From assembly GCF_005887115.1 (NCBI RefSeq), contig NZ_PNCJ01000012.1:124001-188000 (forward strand): a stretch of 64,000 bases of DNA, written 5' to 3'. Below the pieces are notes generated by a model. It was not told the DNA's origin and ran no database searches. It saw nothing but the letters and a program-made list of their open reading frames with translations. The position numbers were made by a program, and so were the translations under genes. The stretch comes from Pseudoalteromonas rubra (GTDB lineage Bacteria > Pseudomonadota > Gammaproteobacteria > Enterobacterales > Alteromonadaceae). This document shows positions 55,111 to 64,000 of the stretch, piece by piece. Positions within the stretch are counted from its first letter, which is position 1; each line of letters opens with the position of its first letter.

Positions 55111-55554
55111 CTCAACTCTCCTTCTAAGCTCAATTTATCTCGGTTAGATCGAAACCCTGCATGGTAAATGCGGGCATCCTCCAGAATGCGCGCGCAGCTT
55201 ACCGGAAATTGTTGTCAAAAAGTAGTCAATTAATGAATTTTTTCATGACATATTTTGATGTGAATTGAGAAAATAATAACCCAACCGCCAGGTACCCGGC
55301 ATTCAACCAAAGCGCCAATCCGATCACTGCCCCAGAACTGGGCACAGTCTAAAAAACAGCCAAAACACGACTTCAGATGGGTGTTAAAACTGTGTCTGAC
55401 TCTGTTAAATCGTTACAAGGTATTACGACATAGCAAATCACCGCTAATATGTTGCTATTTGTCGTGATTTTCAAAAATACCTACTTACCTGCCGCTAGCA
55501 GTTTTTTGTCATTTCATTAAACTGCACAGTGAAGATCAACACTTGGACGTTGTT
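55111..55554. promoter_or_regulatory. RND operon upstream region with a long inverted repeat
   Basis: This 444-base gap contains no gene. A long imperfect inverted repeat, ACGACATAGCAA (55425-55436) with TTGCTATTTGTCGT (55452-55465; two-base bulge), lies 90 bases before the efflux pump ATG. It looks like an operator or a cruciform-forming site. The remainder is AT-rich. Confidence 0.4.
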
Positions 55555-58500
55555 ATGAACCTGACACGCAATTCATTGAAAAACCCCGCTGCTGTCGTGG
55601 TGATCCTGGTGCTGCTAATACTGTTTGGCATTCTCAGTATTTTCAAGTTACCAATCCAGCTGACACCAGATATAGAACAACCACAAATAACCATATTTTC
55701 TGGCTGGCGGGAAGCTGCACCCGAAGAGATTGAGTCGGTGATCATTGAGCCACTCGAAAACGCGGTTAAAAATACCCCGGGCGCGCTGGAAGTTAATACC
55801 ACTATCAATCGAGGGAACGGCTTTATCTCGTTAACTTTTGCCGTCGGCACCGATATGCAGCAAGCCATGCTGGATGTCCTGACCAACCTGAATCAGGCGC
55901 CACCTTTACCGTTGGATGCCATTGACCCTGTTGTCAGTGCAGGAGGTAATGGCGGACCAGCCGGGCCCAATGCCGCTTCCTTGCTTGTAACACCTCTCAA
56001 CTATGAGGGAGATGGTTTAGATCTGGATATGGCTCAATTTCAAAAAACCATAGAAGAGCTAATTGAACCTCGTTTGGCAAGCATACCCGGTGTGGCCCGA
56101 GTTAATTTGGCCAGTGAAAGGCCAAAAGAATTACGTATCACCTTTGACCCTCATAAAGCAGCCGCATTAGGGATCTCGCTGGGACAAATCAGACAAACGC
56201 TTGCCAGCTCCAGAGATACCTCGGGAGGTCTGGCAGACGTTGGTCGACGTCAATATACTGTACGTTTCACAGGCCAATACGACCTGCAAGATATGCTGCA
56301 AATGCGTATTGGCTACTCGCAGGAACGACCTATCTATTTGGGTGACGTCGCCACTGTCGCCGAAACATACTCAGATCGCCGGGCAATGAGTGGCCGAAAT
56401 GGTAAACCGGCCTATTATATTACCGTGTCTCGGGCAAACGGTGCCAATACTGTTGCTTTGCTCGACGGCATCAATCAGGCTATCAATGAATTAAACGCAG
56501 GACCACTGCCTGAAGCCGGCATTTCGATTGAGCTAAGCTATGATGCTTCTGTCCATATCCGCAATGCACTACTATTGGTCAAAAGTAATCTTGGACTCGG
56601 TGTGCTGCTGTCGCTGGCCATTTTGTGGCTGTTCTTCAGGGGCATCAAAACCACGCTGATTATTGCTGCGACTATCCCAGTATCTCTGATGGTTGCGTTT
56701 CTTGCACTGAGCGCTTTTGAGCGCAGTCTTAACGTTATTTCGCTGGCAGGTCTGGCGTTCGCTGTTGGTCTGGTATTAGATGCTGCGATTATCGTGCAGG
56801 AAAACATTACCCGATTAAAATCCAACGGATTTGATGATTACAAAGCCGCGTTGCGTGGTGCTGGGCAGGTAGCCGGTGCCTTGTTTGCCTCTACGGCGAC
56901 CAGTGTTGCTATTTTCCTGCCCATTCTCTTCATGGCTGGTATTGAGGGGCAACTGTTTTCAGATCTGGCTCTGACACTCTCAATAGCCGTGGTCGCATCC
57001 ATGATCTGTGCATTGACGATTATCCCGGTTGCCAATCGATACCTGCCGGATAGCAAAACACAAACCGACCCGTATAAGCATTACTGGCACAAGCTGACAA
57101 CCCTAATCATGCGTCTGACTAACAGCAAAGTAAAACAACTGAGCTGGATCTGTGCACTGCTAGGTGGCTCCGCAATAGTAACTCTCACAATGTTACCAAA
57201 GACCGATTTCATGCCTCGTGCGCCTACCGATGGCTTCTTCTTTAATTTGGTCACGCCGCCTGGCGGAAACATGGCCTACATGGAGGATGAATTACTCAAA
57301 CGGGTCCGTGCACGTCTGATGCCCTATTATCACGGTGATAAGCAACCGGGTATTAAGGACTTCAATTTTTATATTTTTGGAGCAAACGCGGGAGGTTTTA
57401 TCTATTCAGCCGACCCACAGCGTGTTGAAGAGCTCATGCAGGTCGCCAGAGAGGAAATCTTTGTCGATCTGCCCGATACTCGGGTGTTCTTTTTCCGCGG
57501 ATCCATGATTAACATTGCCAATGGCGGTGATGGCCGCGACATCAATATTGAGCTTACCGGGCCGGATATGGACGACCTTATCGCGGGTGCCCAAGTGGCA
57601 CTTCAGGCAGTGCAAACCGCCATGCCTGAGGCGACAGCCCGACCGCAACCTCGCCTTGATATGGCGGAGCCTGAACTCAGGCTACAGCCTAATGACCGGC
57701 GAATTACTCAAGCGGGGCTGAGCCGTCAGGATGTCTCTCAGGCTGTTCAGGCCTTTACCGGTGGCCTGTTTATCAACGAGTATTTTAACGGTAACGAGCG
57801 GATGAACGTGATTTTGCGTGCCCAGGCCTGGCAGACACCCGAAGAGCTTAAAGCACTGCCTTTGTTCACACCAGATGCCGGGATCCAGACTTTAGGGGAG
57901 CTTGCAGAAGTAACGCGCACCGTCGGGCCCAGTCAGTTACAAAGGATCAATGGTCGCCGCACCGTCAGCATCATAGTGACACCACCTGCCGAAATGAGTC
58001 TGCAACAGGCACAGGCGATTCTGGCTGAGCAGGTAATGCCTAAAATCAAAGCTCAGCTGCCCGAAACAGCCGGCGTCATTCTTGGCGGTAATGCCCAGAA
58101 AATGAATAGTGCTATCGAAGAAATGACTCTCAACTTCTTCCTCGCCCTGTTTATTTTGTTCCTGTTGATGACGGCACTATTTAAATCCGTTCGCGATAGC
58201 GCTTTGGTATTACTGGTGATGCCATTGGCCATTGCCGGTGGTGTACTGGCGCTCTATATTCTGAACCTGTTTACCTTTCAGTCTTTGGATTTACTTACCA
58301 TGATAGGCTTCATCATCTTACTGGGCCTGGTCGTAAATAATGCCATTTTGCTTGTCGACCAAACGCGTCATGCACAGGCCCAGGGAATGGACCGTCGCGA
58401 TGCAGTTGAGCAAGCAGTGCTGATGCGAGCACGTCCTGTATATTTGAGTACACTGACCAGCCTCTTCGGTATGCTGCCTCTGATGTTAATGCCTGGCGTG

Positions 58501-58674
58501 GGATCGGAAATCTATCGTGGCCTGGCAACCGTCATCGTCGGTGGCATGGCAATTAGTGCCTTGTTTACCCTGGTACTCATGCCCAGCCTGTTGCAACTTG
58601 GCAGTGATAAAAAGCCAACCCCTAAAGCTACTAACAATACTAAACCTCAGTTAAATCTGGTCGCGAATCAATAG
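55555..58674 (+). CDS. RND efflux pump permease, HAE1-like, with atypical proton-relay residues
   Basis: A 1039-residue inner-membrane trimeric pump of the AcrB/HAE1 type: helix 1 (VVVILVLLILFGILSIF), two large periplasmic loops, a helix cluster near 340-480, and a second half from about 520. The family text VGLVLDAAIIVQEN corresponds to AcrB's VDDAIVVVEN, but the second aspartate is alanine (Asp409, Ala410). VVNNAILLVDQ has asparagine (Asn928) where AcrB has Lys940. So two of the classic proton-relay residues are missing. It is followed ten bases later by its periplasmic adaptor; permease before adaptor is the reverse of the usual order. No outer-membrane channel gene is next to it. The ATG at 55555 is preferred over the upstream TTG (55543). 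Confidence 0.9.
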   Translation: MNLTRNSLKNPAAVVVILVLLILFGILSIFKLPIQLTPDIEQPQITIFSGWREAAPEEIESVIIEPLENAVKNTPGALEVNTTINRGNGFISLTFAVGTDMQQAMLDVLTNLNQAPPLPLDAIDPVVSAGGNGGPAGPNAASLLVTPLNYEGDGLDLDMAQFQKTIEELIEPRLASIPGVARVNLASERPKELRITFDPHKAAALGISLGQIRQTLASSRDTSGGLADVGRRQYTVRFTGQYDLQDMLQMRIGYSQERPIYLGDVATVAETYSDRRAMSGRNGKPAYYITVSRANGANTVALLDGINQAINELNAGPLPEAGISIELSYDASVHIRNALLLVKSNLGLGVLLSLAILWLFFRGIKTTLIIAATIPVSLMVAFLALSAFERSLNVISLAGLAFAVGLVLDAAIIVQENITRLKSNGFDDYKAALRGAGQVAGALFASTATSVAIFLPILFMAGIEGQLFSDLALTLSIAVVASMICALTIIPVANRYLPDSKTQTDPYKHYWHKLTTLIMRLTNSKVKQLSWICALLGGSAIVTLTMLPKTDFMPRAPTDGFFFNLVTPPGGNMAYMEDELLKRVRARLMPYYHGDKQPGIKDFNFYIFGANAGGFIYSADPQRVEELMQVAREEIFVDLPDTRVFFFRGSMINIANGGDGRDINIELTGPDMDDLIAGAQVALQAVQTAMPEATARPQPRLDMAEPELRLQPNDRRITQAGLSRQDVSQAVQAFTGGLFINEYFNGNERMNVILRAQAWQTPEELKALPLFTPDAGIQTLGELAEVTRTVGPSQLQRINGRRTVSIIVTPPAEMSLQQAQAILAEQVMPKIKAQLPETAGVILGGNAQKMNSAIEEMTLNFFLALFILFLLMTALFKSVRDSALVLLVMPLAIAGGVLALYILNLFTFQSLDLLTMIGFIILLGLVVNNAILLVDQTRHAQAQGMDRRDAVEQAVLMRARPVYLSTLTSLFGMLPLMLMPGVGSEIYRGLATVIVGGMAISALFTLVLMPSLLQLGSDKKPTPKATNNTKPQLNLVANQ

Positions 58675-58683
58675 GAGCCCCTT

Positions 58684-59772
58684 ATGTTTGCAAATCAATT
58701 TAAGTGCGCACTGGTCACTCTTATTGCCGCCAGTGCAGTAACCTTTAGCCAGCAGGCTGATGCCGCACAACCCGTCGCTGTAGAAGCAGTTTCTCAGGGC
58801 CAACTCACCAGTGAGCTGGCAGTAAACGGTACCTTGCATGGCAAGCGCGATATGGTGATTACCGCGGGCGTGACAGGCAGATTGCAATATGTTGCCGAGC
58901 CCGGCCTTGAAGTTGCTGAGGGCGATGTACTAGTCCGTATAGACACACTGCCCCTGGAGCTCGAAAAGGCGCGCCAGCAAGAGATGCTCAAGCGTGCTCG
59001 AATCAATTTGCGTTTTCAACAACAGGAACTGGCGCGCCTCAAAGAGCTGGCCAAAACCAGCAGTGCGGCGGCCAGTCAGGTAGACAAGGTCCAAAATGCA
59101 CATGACTTGGTGCACTCTGATATTGCCCTCGCACAGGTTGAGCTCAAAGTGATAGACGACAAACTCAACCGTGCCACTGTGAGAGCCCCGTTTGCAGGGA
59201 CGGTCAGCAAACGCTACCACCGTGCAGGACGCGATGTGAGCCGGGCTGATGAATTACTCAACCTGGTAGATATACACCAGCTCGAAGCCCGTCTTTATGT
59301 GCCGGTCAAGTATCTCAGCTATCTGAGCGTCGGGCAGACACTTCCCGTCAGCGCAGGCAATCTAGATGCCCCGCAGACCGCTGCCGCACGTATCAGTGCC
59401 GTGATCCCTGCCACCGACCCTCGTTCACAGACCTTTGAAGTACGTGCCTTACTCGAGCAACAAAATGCGCCTGCTAGCAAACACCTCTGGGCCGTCGGGC
59501 AACTTGTTGATGTCAAAGTGCCATTGGCCGTCAGTGATCAAGCATTATTGGTAAATCGCGATGCCCTCATCCTGCGTAAGCAGGGCGTTCATGTTGTCAA
59601 AATTGAAGACAATAACACCGCAACCCAGGTACCGGTGACGGTTGGCAAGGGTCAGGGCAAACTGGTTGCAATTGCTCCCAAACCTGAACACCAGCTGCTG
59701 GCAGGAGATAGAGTCGCGGTACGTGGAGCTGAACGACTGACCAATGGCCAGGAAGTCGACGTGCAAAATTAA
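58684..59772 (+). CDS. RND periplasmic adaptor (membrane fusion protein)
   Basis: A 362-residue adaptor. The signal peptide ends near QQADA (residue 28) with no lipobox cysteine, so it is probably a soluble or signal-anchored periplasmic protein. The lipoyl halves are GRLQYVAEPGLEVAEGDVLVRID (about 60-82) and ATVRAPFAGTVSKRYHRAGRDV (about 165-186), flanking a helical hairpin. Beta-barrel and membrane-proximal domains follow to the end. It joins the RND pump to an outer-membrane TolC-type channel encoded elsewhere. It has its own GGAGCC site before the ATG and a terminator behind it, making a two-gene operon with the permease. Confidence 0.9.
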   Translation: MFANQFKCALVTLIAASAVTFSQQADAAQPVAVEAVSQGQLTSELAVNGTLHGKRDMVITAGVTGRLQYVAEPGLEVAEGDVLVRIDTLPLELEKARQQEMLKRARINLRFQQQELARLKELAKTSSAAASQVDKVQNAHDLVHSDIALAQVELKVIDDKLNRATVRAPFAGTVSKRYHRAGRDVSRADELLNLVDIHQLEARLYVPVKYLSYLSVGQTLPVSAGNLDAPQTAAARISAVIPATDPRSQTFEVRALLEQQNAPASKHLWAVGQLVDVKVPLAVSDQALLVNRDALILRKQGVHVVKIEDNNTATQVPVTVGKGQGKLVAIAPKPEHQLLAGDRVAVRGAERLTNGQEVDVQN

Positions 59773-59788
59773 AAAGCTTACTAGCCCA

Positions 59789-59825
59789 ATGAGCCTGCTT
59801 AAGGAAGAGCTAAGGCTCATTTTTA
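59789..59825 (+). terminator. Terminator of the RND operon
   Basis: ATGAGCC (59789-59795) pairs with GGCTCAT (59814-59820), followed by TTTT. The loop contains further short pairing. Confidence 0.65.
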
Positions 59826-59958
59826 AAATCAATTTATAAAAATCAAACATTTAATATTTTTTAATACGCTCACTCGGTTAATTTAAGCATTTTTAACTGG
59901 CTTATCTCCTCCCACCAGTCAACGCTGTTCCTGTCCAATAACAAAAAAGGAATACGTG

Positions 59959-60876
59959 ATGAAAAACTCTGTCTTTTTCTCTCTGGCCACCTTAGGTGCC
60001 AGTATGTTGATAGCCTGCGCCAGTCAACCTCTGGGTGCACAACCCACCCAGGTCATGTTTGATGACTTTAGTTATACACGCTTTGCTGAGGCACAAAAGC
60101 ACGGCTGGCAACTTCGCTCTGAAGTCGGCCACCCAGGGATCAAAAATGCTACCTGGTGGCATGAAGGTGTAAGCTTTCATGTTGACCCACATAACCCCGA
60201 CAACCGCGTTATGCGCCTAACATCCAAAACGGATGGCAGTGCAGCAAATACACGCCATGTGCAAGTGTGTCATAAGCGGAAATATCTGGAAGGTACCTAT
60301 GCTGCCCGGGTATATTTTACTGACAAACCACAATACGGGCCCGATGGAGATGGTGTGATCCAGACATTCTATGCTATCAGCCCTTTGGCCGCACCGATGG
60401 ATAAAAACTACAGTGAAATGGATTTTGAATACCTGCCCAACGGTGGCTGGGGTACCGACCGACACGCCCTGTTTGCTACCTCCTGGGAAACCTTCCAGCT
60501 TACGCCCTGGACCAAAGTGAATGCATACGATTACGACATAAATCCACTGGAGGGATGGAACACCCTGGTTCTGCAAGTGGGCAATGAGACCTTAAAATAC
60601 TATATCAATGGTAAGCTGTATGCAGAACATGGCAGCGATGTTTACCCGGAAGTCGCTATGTCAATTAACTTTAATCAGTGGTTCGATCCCAATAAAATCG
60701 TTAACTCCAGCGAGATGCGTCAGTATTATCAGGATGTCGACTGGGTCTATTTTGTTAAAGACAGTATTGTTGCGGTCAATGAAGTCAGCAAGCAGGTTCA
60801 ACAATTACGAAGCCAGAACATTAAACAAAAAGATACTGTAGCCCCGTCTGAGTATGCAGACTATTGCAGCCTGTGA
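59959..60876 (+). CDS. GH16-like secreted lipoprotein
   Basis: A 305-residue predicted lipoprotein (signal peptide with lipobox LIAC, cysteine near residue 21) with a concanavalin-like fold. The motif YSEMDFEYLPNGGWG (about residues 153-167) contains ExDxE, the catalytic signature of glycoside hydrolase family 16. EGTYAARVYFTD and PLEGWNTLVLQVGNETLKYYINGKLY fit the sandwich strands. GH16 enzymes cut beta-glucans, agar, carrageenan and similar marine polysaccharides; the substrate here is not determined, and similarity outside the motif is modest. AAGGAA lies six bases before the ATG at 59959, better than the GTG at 59956. The stop is 23 bases from the convergent regulator gene. Confidence 0.7.
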   Translation: MKNSVFFSLATLGASMLIACASQPLGAQPTQVMFDDFSYTRFAEAQKHGWQLRSEVGHPGIKNATWWHEGVSFHVDPHNPDNRVMRLTSKTDGSAANTRHVQVCHKRKYLEGTYAARVYFTDKPQYGPDGDGVIQTFYAISPLAAPMDKNYSEMDFEYLPNGGWGTDRHALFATSWETFQLTPWTKVNAYDYDINPLEGWNTLVLQVGNETLKYYINGKLYAEHGSDVYPEVAMSINFNQWFDPNKIVNSSEMRQYYQDVDWVYFVKDSIVAVNEVSKQVQQLRSQNIKQKDTVAPSEYADYCSL

Positions 60877-60899
60877 GCAGTCTGTCCGGAGCATAAATT

Positions 60900-62531
60900 T
60901 CAGTTAACTGTGTATATAGAAGCCCGGGCAAACCAGGCTTCAACCCGCTCAATCAAAACCGGGTCATCGGCGTCACGCGCAAGTGCTCTGGCACGTGATG
61001 CCAGTCGATGTGCCTGCTCTACTTTCTGTGACTGGCGTAACAGATCTGCCTCGGCCAGCCAGATCCAGATCTGATTAGGGATGGCGTTACTCGCTTTTGC
61101 CACCTGATGCGCCTGTTCAAACAAGCGCGCTGCCTCTTTCATTTCTCCCTGCTGCGCTGCAATTCGGGCTAGCTCTATGAGTGCGTTAGTCTGGCCATAG
61201 ATAGCGTCGAAACGCTGATGGTAGCCCAATGCCGAATGCAACAAACGAGACGCTTCGCTATAGCGACCCTGAATACGCTTAATCTTGCCCAGCTCTTCAA
61301 GTGCATACGCAATAAACAATTGGTCTGCATTATCAGTAGCCTGCTCGTGAGCGATGGCGATATATTGCTGCGCACGCTCAAGCTCTTGAGCACGATCGTC
61401 TGCCTGCGGCCAATTCACCAACAAATAACCGGTCATCAGATTAGCACGCATACGTTCACGGCGGGTGACTGAATCGTCGCCTTTTTCATCGATGTTTTGC
61501 TGCAACAACGCCAAAGCAGCCGAAATGTCCCCCTGATTTGCCAGGCTTGCGGCAAGATAACGCCTGACAGTTAACGGATCCTCAGAATGACTGAGGGCAG
61601 TGCGTAATAAAGCTATCGCATCCAGGTAATTGCGCGCCAGATATAACTGCACCCCTCTGGCGAATGCCTCATTGCTAAAATCTAAATTTCGCTGCGTATG
61701 CAGGGTCTGAGAGGGTTTACCATAACGGGCCGTCAATCGTGTAATCAGGTCCTGATAAGCAAGCTCTGGGCTGGCAGCAAACACCACTCCCTGCTCTTCA
61801 CTGTGTTTGAAATGTAAGGTATATTGCAATTGCATGTCTTGCGGAAAGCCACTCAGACGTGTTTCGACCAATATATCAGCACCCAATCGCTCTAATAGTT
61901 GCAGGACCTCTTGTCGATGCGATAGTCTGATCTGTGCAGTATCGTCAGAGTACCAGGGACTATGAGATATGGTGGTCAGCACATGCTCAGCGGTAACAAC
62001 GGGCAACGCAGACTCTTGCAGGGTCTGTTCACTCAGATATGAGAGCCCCGTGAGGGGCACAGTAGCATGAACATCATCCAGCATAGCATTGTCGACAGGC
62101 AAAAATGCCACGGTAGGATAGTGTTCTGAAGATAAATCCTTTTCCCACCATTGGCTTAGCAGCACCCAGAACATCGCCAATACTATGACACTCAAAAACG
62201 CTGCGACAGAGTACTTTTGGCCTGCTTTTGAACTATCTACCGACACAGGTGCTATGGTCAGCTGGTAGCCAATACGCGGATGGGTTTTGATGGCGTCTGC
62301 CCCAAAGATCTCCCGCAGCTCTCGAATGGACTGTACCAGCACCTGTTCCTGTACAACAACCCCTCGCCACACCGTATCAAGCAACTGTGCCTTGGTCACA
62401 ATCCGATCAGAGTACTGGATCAATATCTGCAACACCGCCAGCGTTTTAGCTCTGATATCTCGTGATCCATCAGAGGTCGTTGCGATGCCTTTAACCAGGT
62501 CTACCTCGACATTGTTGAGCAGATAACGCAT
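60900..62531 (-). CDS. CadC-like membrane regulator with TPR-type C-terminus
   Basis: A 543-residue transcriptional regulator. The N-terminal winged-helix (Trans_reg_C/OmpR type, about 1-100) contains RAKTLAVLQILIQYSDRIVTKAQLLDTVWRG-like text and ends THPRIGYQL. A membrane span follows (SVAAFLSVIVLAMFWVLLSQW, about 110-130), then a periplasmic part whose last 250 residues are helical TPR-like repeats (ALLQQNIDEKG, YSEASRLLHSALGYHQR, EMKEAARLFEQAHQVAK). There is no receiver domain, so activation would be by direct sensing, as in CadC/ToxR. The frame is open to 62720 through a TTG and an ATG (62690), but only the ATG at 62531 has a ribosome site (GAGAG eight bases upstream) and starts directly at the winged helix. 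It is divergent from the amine oxidase gene. Confidence 0.8.
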   Translation of the reverse strand: MRYLLNNVEVDLVKGIATTSDGSRDIRAKTLAVLQILIQYSDRIVTKAQLLDTVWRGVVVQEQVLVQSIRELREIFGADAIKTHPRIGYQLTIAPVSVDSSKAGQKYSVAAFLSVIVLAMFWVLLSQWWEKDLSSEHYPTVAFLPVDNAMLDDVHATVPLTGLSYLSEQTLQESALPVVTAEHVLTTISHSPWYSDDTAQIRLSHRQEVLQLLERLGADILVETRLSGFPQDMQLQYTLHFKHSEEQGVVFAASPELAYQDLITRLTARYGKPSQTLHTQRNLDFSNEAFARGVQLYLARNYLDAIALLRTALSHSEDPLTVRRYLAASLANQGDISAALALLQQNIDEKGDDSVTRRERMRANLMTGYLLVNWPQADDRAQELERAQQYIAIAHEQATDNADQLFIAYALEELGKIKRIQGRYSEASRLLHSALGYHQRFDAIYGQTNALIELARIAAQQGEMKEAARLFEQAHQVAKASNAIPNQIWIWLAEADLLRQSQKVEQAHRLASRARALARDADDPVLIERVEAWFARASIYTVN

Positions 62532-62940
62532 AGATCCATCTCTCAGATTCACAATACACACACAGCCCAAGCCAGTGTCCCCATCAGGAGTGTGCAATAT
62601 TTCCCCGTCAGGCTCAAGTCCCTGAAAAACAGACTTGCTGCAGAGAACCAGACTATTGGATAAATTTAACCTTAAAATATTCAATAGCATAGTGCATTCA
62701 ATGTGATTTATTGAATGCAATTAGCATAAAAATTAACCCTTGTGCTACATTTGATATGAGTTATGTCTTTTTGGTGTCAGCATTGTAATAGAGCTTGATT
62801 GATTTGCGCCCTTCTCATGCTTTCAACCCTATCTACTGAAAGGCAAACAAAACAAGTCCACACAATTGAACAGAAGTCGTCGTACAGATTGTTGCCGTCG
62901 TTTGTGACAAAAACGGTAAATAGCAAACTAAGGAACTACT
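62532..62940. promoter_or_regulatory. Divergent control region between the CadC-like gene and the amine oxidase
   Basis: Positions 62532-62720 are an in-frame extension of the regulator that I judge non-coding. The rest holds an imperfect palindrome centred near 62905 (CCGTCGTTTGT GA CAAAAACGG, 62895-62916), close to the oxidase start. AAGGA at 62930-62934 is the oxidase ribosome site. Confidence 0.35.
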
Positions 62941-64000
62941 ATGACGCATTATTCTTTTGGCAATGAAATCGATGATAAAAGCCTTCCAAATCATCTGGAG
63001 GTCGCCATTGTCGGGGCCGGTATGGCTGGGCTATACAGTGCGTGGCGCCTGCAAAACGAATCAAACTGTGAAAAACTTGCCATCTTTGAGCGCTCCAATC
63101 GTACCGGCGGCCGACTTGACTCAGATTTAATTCAATTCAAAAATCAGCATAGTAATACCCCGCCCACTATCACAGTAAAAGAAGAGCAAGGTGGGATGCG
63201 CTTTTTATTTGATGGTATGGACGATTTAATGGCGCTGTTTCTTAATCTCGACCTGCAGGATCAAATTGTCCCTTTCCCGATGAACAGTGGTGGTGACAAT
63301 CGCCTGTTCTTCCGCGGTAAGAGCTTCAGTGTGAATACAGCTGCTCAAGACAATTACAAGATTTGGTCTGAACTATACAACCTGGCCCCGTCTGAGCAAG
63401 GCGTTAACCCAAAAGACATTGTTAATGTTGTGTTCAATCGGATATTGCAAGCCAATCCACAATTTAAGGCACGTCCCGAAGTCAGAGGCCCTGAGTTCTG
63501 GCAAGCATTCCGCCTCGAATGTCAGTGGCAAGGTAAAACACTCAATGAGTGGACCCTGTGGGATCTGTACACAGCGATGGGGTATTCTCAGGAATGTATT
63601 AATATGCTGTATCGAGTACTTGGCTTTAATGGCACTTTTTTATCTCAAATGAATGCAGGAGTAGCCTATCAATTGTTGGAAGATTTCCCGGCTGGCGTAC
63701 AATTTAAAACATTCAAAGACGGATTCAGCACCCTGCCAAATGCGCTTGTAGATAAAATAGGCACTGACAACATTCACCTGCAAACCAGTATTGAGGAAAT
63801 TTCTTATCTTGAGGCGGACAACCGCTACGAACTACACTATCTCCACACTGATGAAAACGGGCGCAGCCATAAGGGTAAAGTCACAGCTGACAAAGTCATT
63901 TTGGCGCTTCCTCGTCTGGCACTGGAAAAACTGTTCGTTCGCTCAAATGCGTTTAATACCCTGGACAAAGAACGTTCTGAACAACTGTGGAATACCCTGC
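62941..64000 (+). CDS. Flavin monoamine/L-amino-acid oxidase-like protein, 3' end cut by window
   Basis: The first 353 codons of an FAD-dependent amine oxidase. The dinucleotide motif VAIVGAGMAGLYSAWRL (residues about 21-37) is followed by the second flavin contact FERSNRTGGRL (about 49-59) and a GGMRF arginine motif near 85, the pattern of monoamine oxidase and L-amino acid oxidase families. The sequence continues open to the window edge without a stop; members usually run 450-650 residues. There is no signal peptide. Such enzymes release ammonia and hydrogen peroxide from amines or amino acids, and flavin L-amino acid oxidases of marine Pseudoalteromonas have been described as antibacterial; whether this one is such an enzyme is inference. 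The start has AAGGA six bases upstream. Confidence 0.85.
   Translation, partial: MTHYSFGNEIDDKSLPNHLEVAIVGAGMAGLYSAWRLQNESNCEKLAIFERSNRTGGRLDSDLIQFKNQHSNTPPTITVKEEQGGMRFLFDGMDDLMALFLNLDLQDQIVPFPMNSGGDNRLFFRGKSFSVNTAAQDNYKIWSELYNLAPSEQGVNPKDIVNVVFNRILQANPQFKARPEVRGPEFWQAFRLECQWQGKTLNEWTLWDLYTAMGYSQECINMLYRVLGFNGTFLSQMNAGVAYQLLEDFPAGVQFKTFKDGFSTLPNALVDKIGTDNIHLQTSIEEISYLEADNRYELHYLHTDENGRSHKGKVTADKVILALPRLALEKLFVRSNAFNTLDKERSEQLWNTL

Noticed and set aside
54663..55127. 154-codon open frame on the plus strand
   Set aside because: The opposite frame has a strong ribosome site and an internal duplication; this one is rich in His/Gln/Arg and lacks any start signal.
62532..62720. N-terminal extension of the CadC-like regulator
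   Set aside because: It starts at TTG or an ATG without ribosome sites and precedes the winged helix, which in this family starts the protein.

Overview
The window looks like chromosomal DNA of a marine gammaproteobacterium of the order Alteromonadales, most like Pseudoalteromonas. The basis is gene order and protein resemblance: bamD facing rluD-pgeF-clpB, ribF-ileS-lspA-fkpB-ispH, divergent polB/dinG, and large TonB-dependent receptors with RIKR-type N-termini. This is inference; no database search was possible. No rRNA, tRNA, CRISPR array, prophage or complete insertion sequence was seen.

Layout. 1-7.9 kb: the 5' part of gshA, a quinone-oxidoreductase-like gene, clpB behind a heat-shock-type promoter, pgeF and rluD, then bamD and glnB sharing a bidirectional terminator. 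8.0-17 kb: type IV pilus assembly, with two FimT/GspH pseudopilins on the plus strand facing a minus-strand pilV-pilW-pilX-pilY1-pilE operon. Directly upstream lie a LytTR response regulator and a LytS/AlgZ-type kinase. A two-repeat LytTR-type site sits just upstream of pilV, so this resembles the AlgZ/AlgR to fimU-pilVWXY1E circuit of Pseudomonas. 17-25 kb: ispH, fkpB, lspA, ileS, ribF, murJ, then a structured intergenic region and rpsT. 25-31 kb: a stand-alone receiver protein, small unknown membrane proteins, smrA, a 2-hydroxyacid dehydrogenase, an OlsF-like two-domain acyltransferase and a TlpA-like thioredoxin. 31-46 kb: a TonB-dependent receptor, ppiC, grxA, deaD, mtfA and an HrpB-like helicase, then two paralogous TonB-dependent receptors with the same stem-loop plus Shine-Dalgarno leader and a MITE-like repeat between them.

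46-64 kb: divergent polB and dinG around a degenerate LexA-like site; a TSUP transporter, priC, a histone-deacetylase-family protein, a ComFB-family protein and a YbaM-like small protein; a secreted necrosis-inducing (NLP) cytolysin with the full GHRHDWE motif; an unrecognised 152-residue protein with an internal duplication; a two-gene RND efflux operon whose pump lacks two proton-relay residues; a GH16-like lipoprotein; a CadC-like membrane regulator with a helical-repeat C-terminus; and the first 353 codons of a flavin amine oxidase.

The most notable points are the pilus two-component/LytTR arrangement, the shared receptor leader, the NLP toxin, the atypical RND pump, the cysteine repeat in PilY1, the structured DNA upstream of rpsT and the dispersed MITE-like element. 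I did not find a clearly new multi-gene system.
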